This document shows, piece by piece, positions 34,041 to 44,300 of a stretch of DNA of 64,000 bases (position 1 is the first letter of the stretch; every line of letters begins with the position of its first letter). Both the position numbers and the translations under genes were made by a program. Where the stretch lies: NCBI GenBank assembly GCA_020634615.1, contig JACKBI010000016.1, positions 1 through 64,000 on the forward strand. Reading direction: 5' to 3'. The DNA is from Anaerolineales bacterium (GTDB taxonomy: Bacteria > Chloroflexota > Anaerolineae > JAAEKA01). Below the pieces are notes generated by a model. It was not told the DNA's origin and did not search any database. It was given only the letters and a program-made list of their open reading frames with translations.

Positions 34041-34106
34041 ATTCGGCTCCTGTTGGAACAGGCCAGCATAGTTCTCACTATGCTGGCCCATTGCTGTTTC
34101 AAACAG

Positions 34107-35615
34107 TTAGTTGGTGCTCAGGTCGGGGAAGTCGATGGCCAGGTTCTCTTTCCACGTGGCCCACATCTGATCCTCGGTGATCTCGCCATTGAGGTACTGA
34201 TTCAGCGGATCATTCATCGCACGCTGAATGGCGTCGTCAGATCCCTGCATCAGCTTGGCGTTGACCGAGGGCGCTGCTTCAGCAAAACCAGCGTAGGAGT
34301 TCTGTCCTGCCAAGAAGGCGCTAAGCTCGGAGTTGTCGAAATCAGGGATGATCTTCTCAACAACCACCTGGCTGGAGACGAAGTCGCCAGGAGCCTGCAT
34401 CTGGTCAGATGCAACATTGGGATCGATGGCCTTCAGATAGTCGTTGGTGTAGACACCGGTCGCCCAGTTGGTCAGGTTTTCCTGGTCCAGAGTGGCGAAG
34501 CGAACGAAGTCGGTGGCCAGGTCCGCCTTGGGCGTACCATCGATCACACCAAGCCAGGTGCCGCCCCACTGATAGGGCAGCGGGCCGGTGATGACGCCCC
34601 AGTCGCCGCTGGTGTCGCTGCTGCCATCGGCCGATTTCGCATTGGGCGCCAGCACGTAGGGCAGGCCCCAGGTCGGCAGGAAGTAGGAGAACACCTTCTT
34701 GGGGGTACCGGCGGCATCAACCAGACTGTCGTTCATGCCGGCAAACCAACCCTCTTGCCACTGCTGCGCCTGGGCTTCATAGCCTTCGTCGCGGAACAGC
34801 TTGGCGGTATCGACGTACTTCTGGACCATCGGATCGACGACCAGGGTGTCATCAACAACCCACGGCTGCTCGCGGTTGGCGAAGAAGGGGTTCTGGAAGT
34901 CGCCACTGGACGCCACCATGTAGGTGTCGCCGCCGGACTTCTCTTTGACCACAGCAGCAGCCTCTGTGTACTTGTCGAAGTCAGAGAGCAGGGCCTGAAT
35001 CTCGGCCGGATCATCGGTGCCGAAGTATTCCTTGGCCAGGCTGCGGCGGTAGAACAGCGCGCCGGGGGTAGCCTGATAGGCATAGGCCTTGGTGACGCCA
35101 TCGTTGGTTCCGACATCAGTCACGAAGGTGTAGGTCTGGTCCTCCTGCGCGTAGGGCAGCAGACTGCCGAGATCCTTCAGGAAATCGGATTCAACGAACT
35201 GCTTGACGAAAGCAGCTTCCAGTGCGACTACATCAGGCGCATCCGAGGTGCCGAGGGCAGCCTTGAGCTTGGTCTGATACTCGCCGTTGGTCATCGGGAT
35301 CATCGTGTACTTGATGTCAACGTTGGGGTGCTTGCCTTCGTAGGCAACCGCCATAGTGTTGATCTCATTGGTGAATGACCACACATTGAGCGTTTCTTTC
35401 TCACCACTGGCAGGCGCTTCGGTTGCGTCGGCGACAGCGGGCGCGGCAGTTGCTTCAGCGGCAGCAGGCGCGGCAGTTGCTTCAGCCGCGGCGGGTGCAG
35501 CCGTGGCATCGGCGGCAGCAGGTACGGCAGTTGGCTCAGCCGACTGCGACGGGCAGGCAGCCAGAACCATGGCCACCATCATCAAGAGTGCCAAAAGGCG
35601 AAAACTGTTCTTCAT
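34107..35615 (-). CDS. Sugar ABC transporter solute-binding lipoprotein
   Basis: A 502-residue extracellular binding lipoprotein. The signal peptide ends in lipobox MVLAAC (Cys21), followed by an Ala/Pro/Thr-rich tether of about 50 residues built from repeats of an AEATAAPAA-like unit (tandem DNA repeats at about 35420-35540). The binding domain begins ETLNVWSFTNEINTMAVAYEGKHPNVDIKYTMIP, as in CUT1 family-1 binding proteins, and ends normally (WATWKENLAIDFPDLSTN). The ribosome site GAGGAGG precedes ATG 35615. It heads the transport operon and follows the LacI regulator gene by 187 bp. Likely ligand, from neighbours: xylose-containing oligosaccharides. Confidence 0.93.
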   Translation of the reverse strand: MKNSFRLLALLMMVAMVLAACPSQSAEPTAVPAAADATAAPAAAEATAAPAAAEATAAPAVADATEAPASGEKETLNVWSFTNEINTMAVAYEGKHPNVDIKYTMIPMTNGEYQTKLKAALGTSDAPDVVALEAAFVKQFVESDFLKDLGSLLPYAQEDQTYTFVTDVGTNDGVTKAYAYQATPGALFYRRSLAKEYFGTDDPAEIQALLSDFDKYTEAAAVVKEKSGGDTYMVASSGDFQNPFFANREQPWVVDDTLVVDPMVQKYVDTAKLFRDEGYEAQAQQWQEGWFAGMNDSLVDAAGTPKKVFSYFLPTWGLPYVLAPNAKSADGSSDTSGDWGVITGPLPYQWGGTWLGVIDGTPKADLATDFVRFATLDQENLTNWATGVYTNDYLKAIDPNVASDQMQAPGDFVSSQVVVEKIIPDFDNSELSAFLAGQNSYAGFAEAAPSVNAKLMQGSDDAIQRAMNDPLNQYLNGEITEDQMWATWKENLAIDFPDLSTN

Positions 35616-35802
35616 CGGGTTACTCCTCCTCAGAGTACGGGTAATGTAAACTACAAAAGTTGACCGAAACAGGTGTTAGGCGTGGGTTTCTAGGGATCGA
35701 ATACCTCCTTGTATTAGAACGAGGCGCAAACGGACACGTGCCGAATGCTGGTTGAGATTGTGCGGCGCATTGAATGGGAAAAAGCTGCCGCTGGCGTGTC
35801 GA

Positions 35803-36840
35803 TCAGACAGTATTCCTGGCCGAGGCGCAGGAGTTGCGCACAATCAATTCTGTCGGCAGCTCGTGGTATTCAAAAGGTCGTTCTGGGTCTTCGATGTAGG
35901 TCAGGAGCAACTGCAAGGCCTGGCGTCCCATCTCTTCCAGCGGCTGGCGAATGGTCGTCAGGCTGGGTGAGACAGCGGTCGCTTGCGGCGTATCGTCAAA
36001 TCCGATCACCGACACATCACCAGGAATGCGCAGACCGGCGTCGCGGATCGCCTCCATGGCGCCGAAAGCCATGGCGTCGTTGGCGGCAAAAATCGCGGTG
36101 GGTCGTTCTGGCAATGAAAGCAAGGTCTGTGCGCCCGAATAGCCGCTTGGCTGATGGTAGTCGCCTTCGACGATCAACGCGGGGTCGTCGATCAACCCAA
36201 GGGACTGCACAGCCTGCCGGTAGCCGTCCAACCGATCGACGCCGGATGTCAACGACAACGTGCCGGTGATGAAACCGATCCGCCGGTGCCCGAGACTGGC
36301 GAGGTAGGTGACAGCGGTGATCGCTCCGCCGATGTTATCGGCCCCGATCGCCGGCCCTTTGTCTGATCCTTTGTAATCGACGATGACGTGAGGGTAACGG
36401 CGCTGGTTGAGCAGCCCGCTGTAATTCTCGATGTTGTGCGGCAAGACCAGCAGCAATCCGTCAGCCATGCCGCCCACGAAAGTAGCGACATACTCAGGTT
36501 CCAGCGCCTGGTGGTGTGTGGTGAAGAGCAACATCTCGAAGTCGGTCTCGGCGATCTCAGCGTCGATGCCGCTGATGATCTGGCCGATGTAGCCGGTTCC
36601 CAGGTCACGCACCAGCAGTCCGATCATCTCCGAGCGACCGGTGCGCAGGCTGCGCGCTTGCCGATTGGCCACATAGCCCATCTCATGCAAGGCAGTCATC
36701 ACCCGCTTACGCGTTTCGGGCTTGACGTAGGGTTCGTCGTTCAATACGCGCGACACGGTGGCATACGAGACGCCTGCCTCGCGGGCGACATCGACGATGG
36801 TGACCTTGTTGCTGCCGTTGCCAATAGTACTATGCTTCAT
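35803..36840 (-). CDS. LacI-family transcriptional regulator
   Basis: A 345-residue repressor-type regulator. The helix-turn-helix VTIVDVAREAGVSYATVSRVLNDEPYV is at residues 13-39, with the hinge-helix region around residue 60, and the periplasmic-binding-protein-like ligand domain starts at MIGLLVRDLGTGYIGQII. Effector-domain motifs AIFAANDAMAFGAMEAI and VSVIGFDDTPQA are intact. ATG 36840 (MKHSTIGNG) was chosen; ORF sequence upstream to 36927 would overlap its promoter and operators. Two AACGTT boxes just downstream of the promoter suggest autoregulation. It most likely controls the codirectional transporter-xylA-GH3 genes. Confidence 0.93.
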   Translation of the reverse strand: MKHSTIGNGSNKVTIVDVAREAGVSYATVSRVLNDEPYVKPETRKRVMTALHEMGYVANRQARSLRTGRSEMIGLLVRDLGTGYIGQIISGIDAEIAETDFEMLLFTTHHQALEPEYVATFVGGMADGLLLVLPHNIENYSGLLNQRRYPHVIVDYKGSDKGPAIGADNIGGAITAVTYLASLGHRRIGFITGTLSLTSGVDRLDGYRQAVQSLGLIDDPALIVEGDYHQPSGYSGAQTLLSLPERPTAIFAANDAMAFGAMEAIRDAGLRIPGDVSVIGFDDTPQATAVSPSLTTIRQPLEEMGRQALQLLLTYIEDPERPFEYHELPTELIVRNSCASARNTV

Positions 36841-36877
36841 GAAAAGCGTCAACCAGGGGAAGAAGTGGTTTTCTGCA

Positions 36878-36896
36878 AACGTTCTCTGAAAACGTT
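36878..36896. promoter_or_regulatory. Paired LacI-type operator half-sites
   Basis: AACGTT occurs at 36878-36883 and 36891-36896, each within a CAAACGTTC or AAAACGTTC context. The central CG palindrome is the hallmark of LacI-family operators. They fall at about +1 to +20 relative to the predicted start, where a bound repressor would block initiation. Confidence 0.6.
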
Positions 36897-36903
36897 CACA
36901 GAA

Positions 36904-36932
36904 AGGATAACACAAAACATTCACCATGTCAA
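36904..36932 (-). promoter_or_regulatory. Promoter of the LacI-family regulator
   Basis: On the minus strand TTGACA (36927-36932) and TATCCT (36904-36909) are 17 bases apart. Predicted transcription start is near 36897, directly at the operator boxes. Confidence 0.65.
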
Positions 36933-37066
36933 TACTTTGTTCTTCGAATTTCAGTTACAAATCAGCTGGTCGTCTGAAGCCATTGCCGCCGAACGCCGTT
37001 GCTGCCTGGCACCCCTGAGCCAGTGGCGATTTGCGTTTGGCGCTGGTGCGGTCACAGCACCAGGCT

Positions 37067-40000
37067 CTACGCTGCCCGAGCCATGGCGCCGAGCGTGTAC
37101 AACGCCATCCGTTGCGCTTCGCTGATGCCAGTGGCGTCCGTGATGTCCATCTCCTGATAGGGGCCGGGCAAGCGCCAGCTCCGGATGCACTCCCCCGTGG
37201 TGGGATTCCACAGCCTGATTGTCTCATCGCCGCTGCCGCTGGCCAGGATCTGACCATCCGGGCTAAAAGCCAGCGACCACACGATGTCCTCGAACCCTCT
37301 GAGTACACGGAGCGTCTCACCCGATGCGACGTCCCACAGCCGGACCGAAAAATCGTGGCTCCCGCTGGCCAGGAGCCGGCCATCGGGACTGAACGCGACC
37401 GACCTGATCCAGGCGGTATGGCCGGTCATTTCCATGCGCAGTATTCCAGAGCGCGCATCCCAGATTCGAATCCCGCCGTCTGCCCCGCAACTGGCCAACT
37501 GCGTTCCATCCGGGCTGAACACGACGCCGGTCACCCAATAGCTGTCGGCATCCCAAGCGGCAACGACCTGTCCGGTCCCGGTATCCCAGACGCATAGCTT
37601 GCCGTCAGCCCCGCCGCTGAGGAGCAACCGGCTGTCGGGACTGAACGCGATTGACTGGACCTCCTTTTCGTGCGCGCGCAACACCTGCGGTCGCGAGCCG
37701 GTCTTGCCCGTTCCCTGAAGCCCCCACAGGTTTACAGCGTGGTCCTCGCCGCTGCTGGCGACGAAACGACCGTCCGGACTGCACGCAACACACAGTGCCC
37801 TGCCGGCGTGACCGGTCAAAGTGATACGTGGTTGGCGCGTTGCCACATCCCACAGCTGCACTGGAGCGCGCGTGCCACAAGTTGCCAACATGTCCCCACC
37901 CGGATGAAACGCAACCGACGTGATGGGTCCAGAAGACGAACTGCCCGGCGACTGCACCATGACGCCAGCCGGCTGCCCGTTGTCAGCTTGCCAAAGGCGA
38001 GCCGCGCCATCTTCGCTGCCGCTGGCAAGCCGCTGGCCGTCAGGACTGAACGCAACCGCCAGAACGCGATTCTTGAAGCCCTGATACGTGCGCAGAAGCT
38101 GGCGGCTTTCGACGTTCCACAGCCGCACTGTCTTGTCATCACCGCCGCTGGCCAGCGTGCCGCCATCCGGACTGAACGCAACTGAGCGCACCCAATCCGT
38201 GTGGCCGCGCAGCACGTGCGGCGGTCGATCTCCTGCCAGCACGGCGGGATCGAACAGATTCCAGATCCGCACGGTGTGGTCGACGCTGGCGCTGGCGACG
38301 GTCTGCCCACTGGGATCGAAAGCCACACCGTGCACCCAGTTTTGATGCCCGCGCAGGACGTGTCGGCATTCTGCAGAAACACAATCCCACAGGCGCACAG
38401 TGGTGTCGAAGCTACCGCTGACCAGCGTGCGCCCGTCGGGACTGAAAGCGATGCTGCGCACATCGTCGTCATGCCCGCTAAGGACGGCCGCCGTTGCCGC
38501 GCTTGATGTTCCTGTCCCGCCGGCCAGCTTCCACAGCCGGATGGTGCGGTCTCCACTGCCGCTGGCCAGAATCCGCCCGTCCGGGCTGAAACTCAGCGCA
38601 GCAACCGTGTCTGTGTGCCCATGCAGCACCTGAATGGCTTCACTACCTGACTCGGCCGGCAGCCTGGCGATGTCCCAGAGACGAACGGTTCCATCGCGGC
38701 TGCCGCTGGCCAGCACCTGCCCGTCCGGGCTGAACACTACGGCGTGCACGCTGTGCTCATGACCATGCCACCGCGAGCGCTCCAGCCCAAAGCGCGCGGT
38801 TCCCGGTGAGGACACATCCCACAAGCGCACCGTCGCATCGACGCTACCGCTGGCAAGGGTGCGGCCATCCGGACTGAACGCAACAGCCAGGACCACCGAG
38901 TCGTGTCCCACCAGAAGCGCTTCCAGCATCCCATCGAGGGTGCGCCACAGTCTGATCTTGTTGTCTGCGCTGCCGGCAGCGATGAACCTGCCGTCGGGAC
39001 TGAACGCCACCGATGTGATGACGTTGGAAGTGTCGGTGAATGTGCAGCGTGAGAAATCCGATCCGGCGAAACGGACCTGGGGCAGACGCATCCCCTGAAG
39101 ATCAGCCTGCCAGATGCTGAGGTCCGAGAAGTCATAGCCGGTCACATCGACTCCGTTGTGCAACATCAAATTCAGCAGGTTGCCGGCGGAATAACCCGGA
39201 GTTCGCGGCCCGGCAGCATGCAGCGTTTCGGTCACCGCGCGCAATGCATCGACCATGCCTGAAACGCCGCGCCATGCCTGCAGGCGAGCAGCAATCGGCT
39301 CAAGAATGAGCCGGATTTGGCTGCCACGGATGGACTCGCTGGCCTGTGTGTGGAGAAGAGCGAACCGATCCAGACAGTCAATCGGTCCGGCCACGATCTC
39401 CCGGCAGACTTGCTCGACCAGCCAGTCGGTCAGGAATTCGATCACCAGATTCTGCAATCCAAAGCCGGTCCCTGCCTTTTCCAGCAGGGACCGCCGCTGC
39501 AGGCCCCGCATTGCTTCCAGCAGATCGGCCGTGCTGTGCCAGCCCAGCAAGTTCTGCCGCAACGCCTGGGGCGGCAATGGCTGGCGGGCAATGGCGAGCC
39601 AGACCATAATGTCGCGCTCCAGCGGCGTCAGCCGGCCGATCTGCTGCTCCAGAACCTCGCGGATGTCGCCAAATATCGGCATCTCGTCAACCAGATAGGC
39701 GTCGACATCGCCCAGGAACAGATCCTCGATCGAACGCGCCACCAGGCTTAGCGCCAGTGGGTTTCCCGAATAACGCCGCGCCAGGGTTGCAGCGGCCTTC
39801 GCGGTCACGGTCAATCCCTGTTCGACCAGGATCCGTTGCGCCGCAACCTCGTCAAGACCAGCCAGCAGCAGCGAACGTACGCTGCCGCTGCTGTGCTCCA
39901 GCGTGGCAACATGGTGCGGCCGCTCGCGGCTGGTGATCAACAGACTGCTCTGGTGCTCGTACAATGCAACGTAATTGAGGAACTGCTCGTAGTCCTCGTA

Positions 40001-41242
40001 GCCGGCTTTGTACTGACCTGCGGGCTGGCCGTGCAAAATGGTCTCGAAGTTGTCGAAGACCAGCAGACAGCGCTGGCGACGCAGGCACGCAAGCAACATC
40101 GCCAGCATTTCGTCCGTGCGTTCGGGCATTGCCGTCAGCGCATCCGGCGACACGACCTGGATTACCGACGCCAGTAGATCCTGGAGTGGCGGCGCGTTGA
40201 GCAGAGAGCGCCAGATTACCGTGTCGAACTGGCCCGAGACGGCGCGTGCGATGTGTGCAGCCAGTGTCGATTTGCCGACGCCTCCCATACCCAGCAGGGT
40301 GACCAACTGGCAGCGGTCGCCCGTCAGCCATTGCTGCAATTGATTGACCTCTTCCCGCCGACCAAAGAAAGGACCAACCAACGGCGCATCCGTCCAATCC
40401 GACAGGGGCAGCAGTGAGTTGGGCGATGTGACCGCCGAGCCGCGGGCGCCTCGGAATTCCCCGGCGGAGATTTGCCGCACCAGATCTGTCGTCCGCTCGT
40501 CCGGCTCGACGCCCAGTTCTTCTCGCAGGATTTTGCGCAGCCCGTGGAACTGCACCAGCGCCTGTTCATCCAGCCCCTGAAGCGCGAGCAGCCGCATAAG
40601 CTGACGATGCGACTCCTCGCGCATTGGATCCAGCGCCAGCAAGCGTCCGGCGGTTTCCTGCGCCTGCGCATACTGCCGCCGCGCTTCCAGGGCCGCCGTC
40701 AGATCGACAAACGCCCGCAACGCCTGCAGGTGCAGAAACTCGCGGCGCAGCAACAACCATTCCTCGAAGAATGGAGCGTCAGGCAAGCTCAACCCGCGCA
40801 GCAGGTCACCACCGTAGAGATCAGCCGCAGCAAGCAGCCTGGCCAGGCACGCGTCACAGGAAACCAACGACGCGTGAGAATGCGCGGCCGACGCGCCCAT
40901 CAACAGTTGAAACGCCTGAACGTCAACCTCGGCATGCGCCGGGTCGAACTGGATTGACTGGCTGGAGACAGTCAGAATCTGGTTGCCGGTCGCCGGCGCG
41001 GCTGCATCCAGCGTGCTGCGCAAGCGGTAGAGGGTGTTGCGCAGGTTGGTCAACGCCTGGGTTTCTGAGGCATCGGGCCAGAACATGCCGGCCAGCACGC
41101 GCCGGCTGTGTGACTGGTTTGGCTCAACCGCCAGGTACGCCAACAGCGCCCGCGATTTGTCGGTGGGAAAATGGGATACGGCCTGTCCGCCGACTGTAAC
41201 GGCGAAACCACCGAGCAGACTCAACTTGACCGTGAGCGTCAT
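37067..41242 (-). CDS. AfsR/SARP-like regulator: wHTH-BTAD-STAND ATPase-14 WD40
   Basis: A 1391-residue cytosolic regulator. Residues about 1-100 form an OmpR-type winged helix (KLSLLGGFAVTVGGQAV, RALLAYLAVEPNQSHSR, LAGMFWPDASETQALTNLRNTLYRLR), and 100-260 a BTAD with helical repeats (DLYGGDLLRGL, GRLLALDPMREESHRQLMRLLALQG). The STAND/NB-ARC ATPase follows, with P-loop GMGGVGKST at 318-326 and Walker B CLLVFDNFET near 400. A pentapeptide-like bridge (GYDFSDLSIWQADLQGMRL) precedes fourteen WD40 repeats from about residue 735, enough for two seven-bladed propellers. It ends PYQEMDITDATGISEAQRMALYTLGAM, a tail shared with its neighbour. Such proteins probably sense a ligand through the propellers and activate transcription after ATP-driven oligomerisation; the ligand is unknown. 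Confidence 0.92.
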   Translation of the reverse strand: MTLTVKLSLLGGFAVTVGGQAVSHFPTDKSRALLAYLAVEPNQSHSRRVLAGMFWPDASETQALTNLRNTLYRLRSTLDAAAPATGNQILTVSSQSIQFDPAHAEVDVQAFQLLMGASAAHSHASLVSCDACLARLLAAADLYGGDLLRGLSLPDAPFFEEWLLLRREFLHLQALRAFVDLTAALEARRQYAQAQETAGRLLALDPMREESHRQLMRLLALQGLDEQALVQFHGLRKILREELGVEPDERTTDLVRQISAGEFRGARGSAVTSPNSLLPLSDWTDAPLVGPFFGRREEVNQLQQWLTGDRCQLVTLLGMGGVGKSTLAAHIARAVSGQFDTVIWRSLLNAPPLQDLLASVIQVVSPDALTAMPERTDEMLAMLLACLRRQRCLLVFDNFETILHGQPAGQYKAGYEDYEQFLNYVALYEHQSSLLITSRERPHHVATLEHSSGSVRSLLLAGLDEVAAQRILVEQGLTVTAKAAATLARRYSGNPLALSLVARSIEDLFLGDVDAYLVDEMPIFGDIREVLEQQIGRLTPLERDIMVWLAIARQPLPPQALRQNLLGWHSTADLLEAMRGLQRRSLLEKAGTGFGLQNLVIEFLTDWLVEQVCREIVAGPIDCLDRFALLHTQASESIRGSQIRLILEPIAARLQAWRGVSGMVDALRAVTETLHAAGPRTPGYSAGNLLNLMLHNGVDVTGYDFSDLSIWQADLQGMRLPQVRFAGSDFSRCTFTDTSNVITSVAFSPDGRFIAAGSADNKIRLWRTLDGMLEALLVGHDSVVLAVAFSPDGRTLASGSVDATVRLWDVSSPGTARFGLERSRWHGHEHSVHAVVFSPDGQVLASGSRDGTVRLWDIARLPAESGSEAIQVLHGHTDTVAALSFSPDGRILASGSGDRTIRLWKLAGGTGTSSAATAAVLSGHDDDVRSIAFSPDGRTLVSGSFDTTVRLWDCVSAECRHVLRGHQNWVHGVAFDPSGQTVASASVDHTVRIWNLFDPAVLAGDRPPHVLRGHTDWVRSVAFSPDGGTLASGGDDKTVRLWNVESRQLLRTYQGFKNRVLAVAFSPDGQRLASGSEDGAARLWQADNGQPAGVMVQSPGSSSSGPITSVAFHPGGDMLATCGTRAPVQLWDVATRQPRITLTGHAGRALCVACSPDGRFVASSGEDHAVNLWGLQGTGKTGSRPQVLRAHEKEVQSIAFSPDSRLLLSGGADGKLCVWDTGTGQVVAAWDADSYWVTGVVFSPDGTQLASCGADGGIRIWDARSGILRMEMTGHTAWIRSVAFSPDGRLLASGSHDFSVRLWDVASGETLRVLRGFEDIVWSLAFSPDGQILASGSGDETIRLWNPTTGECIRSWRLPGPYQEMDITDATGISEAQRMALYTLGAMARAA

Positions 41243-41359
41243 GAATTAAACCGGCCTTTGAGGAGCGAAAATAGCAACGTCCTGCGATAAGACAGGACTT
41301 TTCAACGAGCAGCCCTTCCAGCTAACCCGCAACTATCGCCCGCAGTATACCCCAGTTCG

Positions 41360-44300
41360 TCAGGTTATTGAAGCGTCTGTGCTAATTTGAGGTCGGCCTC
41401 TGTCGATGGCACCAAGTGACTGCAAAACGGAATGCTGGGTTTCGCTGAGTCCTGTTGCACCGGTGATGGTCATGCCTTCATATGGACCAGGAATCAGCCA
41501 TGTCTGGAGACATTGACCCTCCGAGGCGTCCCACAATTTGATCGTATGATCTGCGCTGCCGCTGGCAAGAAGGTAGTTTCCCGTGTGGACCGACCGGACC
41601 GGGCTGAATGCTACTTCGAATACCCACCCGCGATGACCGTGCAACACGTCCAATGCCTGCCCGCTGGCCACATTCCAAAGGCGGATGGTCCGGTCGTAGC
41701 CGCAGCTTGCTAACAAGGCGCCATCCGGGCTGAAGGCCACTCCCTGAGCAAGATCTGTGTGGCCAGACAATTCGAAACGCACCTGTCCTGTCGCCAGATC
41801 CCACAAGCGGACCGACCGATCCCACCCGGCACTGGCCAGCAGCGCACCGTCCGGACTGTAGGTCACCTGCTGAACGCCATAGTCGTGCCCGAGCAACGTC
41901 TTCAACGCCTCACCGGTGCGGACATCCCAGACCACGATCCTGTGGTCGGCGCCACTGCTGGCAAGGAAGCGGCCATCGGGACTGAAAGCCACCGACAGAC
42001 ACCAGTTGCTGTGCGCGTCCAGCCGGTGCAAGATCTTCGGAGCGCTCAACGGCCCCCCGAATGGCACTTTCCAGATGACTACGCGACCATCGACACCCGC
42101 GGTAGCCAGCAGGTCGCGCCATTGATCGCCAGATGCCCCATTCCCGATCGCGCGCGGGCCAAACGCAACGGCCTGCAACGCGCTGCGATGCTCAGAAAGG
42201 ATGTGGCGCGCCTGCAGTGCGCCTCCATGCCAGAGCCGCACCGTCCCGTCAAAGCCGGCGCTGGCCAGCCAGTCAGATTGTTCACCGGCCAGCCTCGGAC
42301 TGTAGGCCACGCGCCACACCCAGTCGCCGTGCCCGCGATAAACGTGGCAGACCGGCCCGGTGCTGGTTGCTCCTGTGAAGGGAAGGGCAACATCCCACTC
42401 GCGCACGGTTTGATCGGAACTGGCGCTGGCAAGCCGGCGGCCATCGGGACTGAATGCGACACCAAACACCAGGGGCGAATATCCCTGAAGTGTCAACAGC
42501 GCCTGCCCGCTGCGTGCATTCCAGAGACGCAGGCTGTGATCCCAACTACCGCTGACCAAGTGCTGGCCGTCGGGACTGAAGGCAACTGACCTGACCCAGT
42601 TGGTATGTCCGCGAAGGATCGACCGTTCCCGCCGGGTGTGCAGATTCCACAGCCTGACCGTGTGGTCGTTGCCGCCGGTGGCCAGCGTATGGCCGTCCGG
42701 GCTGATTGCCAGCGTCTGGACACCACCCTGGTGCGCTTCGAGGGTCTCAATACCGGCTATGGACCCGCGCCACGGTGACGCATCGTCCCCGGCAATGTGC
42801 CACAAGCGCACGGTTCCATCCTCGCTGGCGCTGACCAGCGTGGCTCCATCCAAACTGAAGGCGACATGGGTGACCCATCCTGCATGGCCGTCCAGCACCC
42901 GCGCGGCAGTGATAACCGGGACATCGGTGTTGTCGGAGGCGAACGTCAGTGACACGTCCCACAAGCGCACCGTTCCGTCTCGTCCGCAACTTGCCATCAG
43001 GCGGCCGTCGGGACTGAACGCCACGGACAGCACGAAATCGGTGTGGCCCTGAAAGATACAGGTGGTGGCGCCGGTGCTGAGATTCCAGAGACGCAGGGAT
43101 CTGTCCTCGCTGGCGCTGGCCAGATAGCGATCGGGGCTGTCGCGGACGGTGCCCGGTCTGAAGGCAATCTGTTGCACCGCGGCATCGTGTCCGGCGAGCA
43201 CGTGCAGCAACCGGCCGTCCTCCACATCCCAGAGCTTGACTAATCCATCGGACCCGCCGCTGGCCAGCGTGCGACCATCGGGGCTGTACGTCAGTCCATA
43301 GACCGTGTTGTCGTGAGCAGGCCAGGCCGCCAGCGGTTGTCCCGTAGCAGCATCCCAGGTGCGAATACGCCCCGCGGCGGTTCCGGCTGCCACCGATCGG
43401 CCATCGGGTCTGAAGGCCACCCGCCAGATAGAATTCAGGGTATCTGTGAAAACTGTGTGGCTCAGGTCCGCCTGGTCGAAATTGACACCTTTCAAGTCGA
43501 TGGTCTGGAGATACGCCTGCCACACGCTCAACTGCGAGAAATCAAACCCTTGCAGATCAACACCCAGGGTAACAAGCAGATTCAGGATGTTCCCGGCAGC
43601 GTAACCGGGTGCGCGCGGGTTGTCACGGCGCAGATCGTCGAGCAGCACCTTGCAGCGATCGGCAATCACCCGCCGGCTGCTGTTGATGCGCATGCGGCGG
43701 GCGATGGGATCGAGCAGAATACGGATCTGGCTCTGACGAACGTACTCCGGCGCTTCCGAGTGCAGCAACGCGACACGGTTCAGGTGGTTCAGACGGCCTG
43801 ATTGGATCTCGCTGCAGGCCAGCGAAATGAGACGGTCGGTCAGGTATTCGGTGATCACGTTTTGCAGACCGTAACCGCCCTCAGTTCGTTCGAGCAGGGA
43901 ACGGCGCTGCAGGCCATGCAGCGATTCCAGCAGTTCCCGCTGGCCTGCGAGACCAAGCACAGACTGCTTGAGCCTCTGTGGTGTGACTGCTTCGCGCGCC
44001 GCCGCAAGCCAATGCAGAATATCTGTTTCCAGCGGCGTCAGCCGGCTGATCTGCTGCTCCAGTACGTCGCGGATATCGTCGAAGATCGGCGCTTCATCAG
44101 CCAGAAATACAGTAGCGTCTCCCAGGTAAAGGTCATGAATGGTCTGGGCGACGAGATTGAGGGCCAGTGGATTGCCCGAATAGGTCTGGACAAGCCGGGC
44201 CGCCAGCGGTTCCTCCACATGGAGTCCATGGTCGCGAAGCAGCCCCTGGCCCGCGGGGATATCGAGGCCATCGAGCGACAGCGAGCGAACATGGCTGTTC

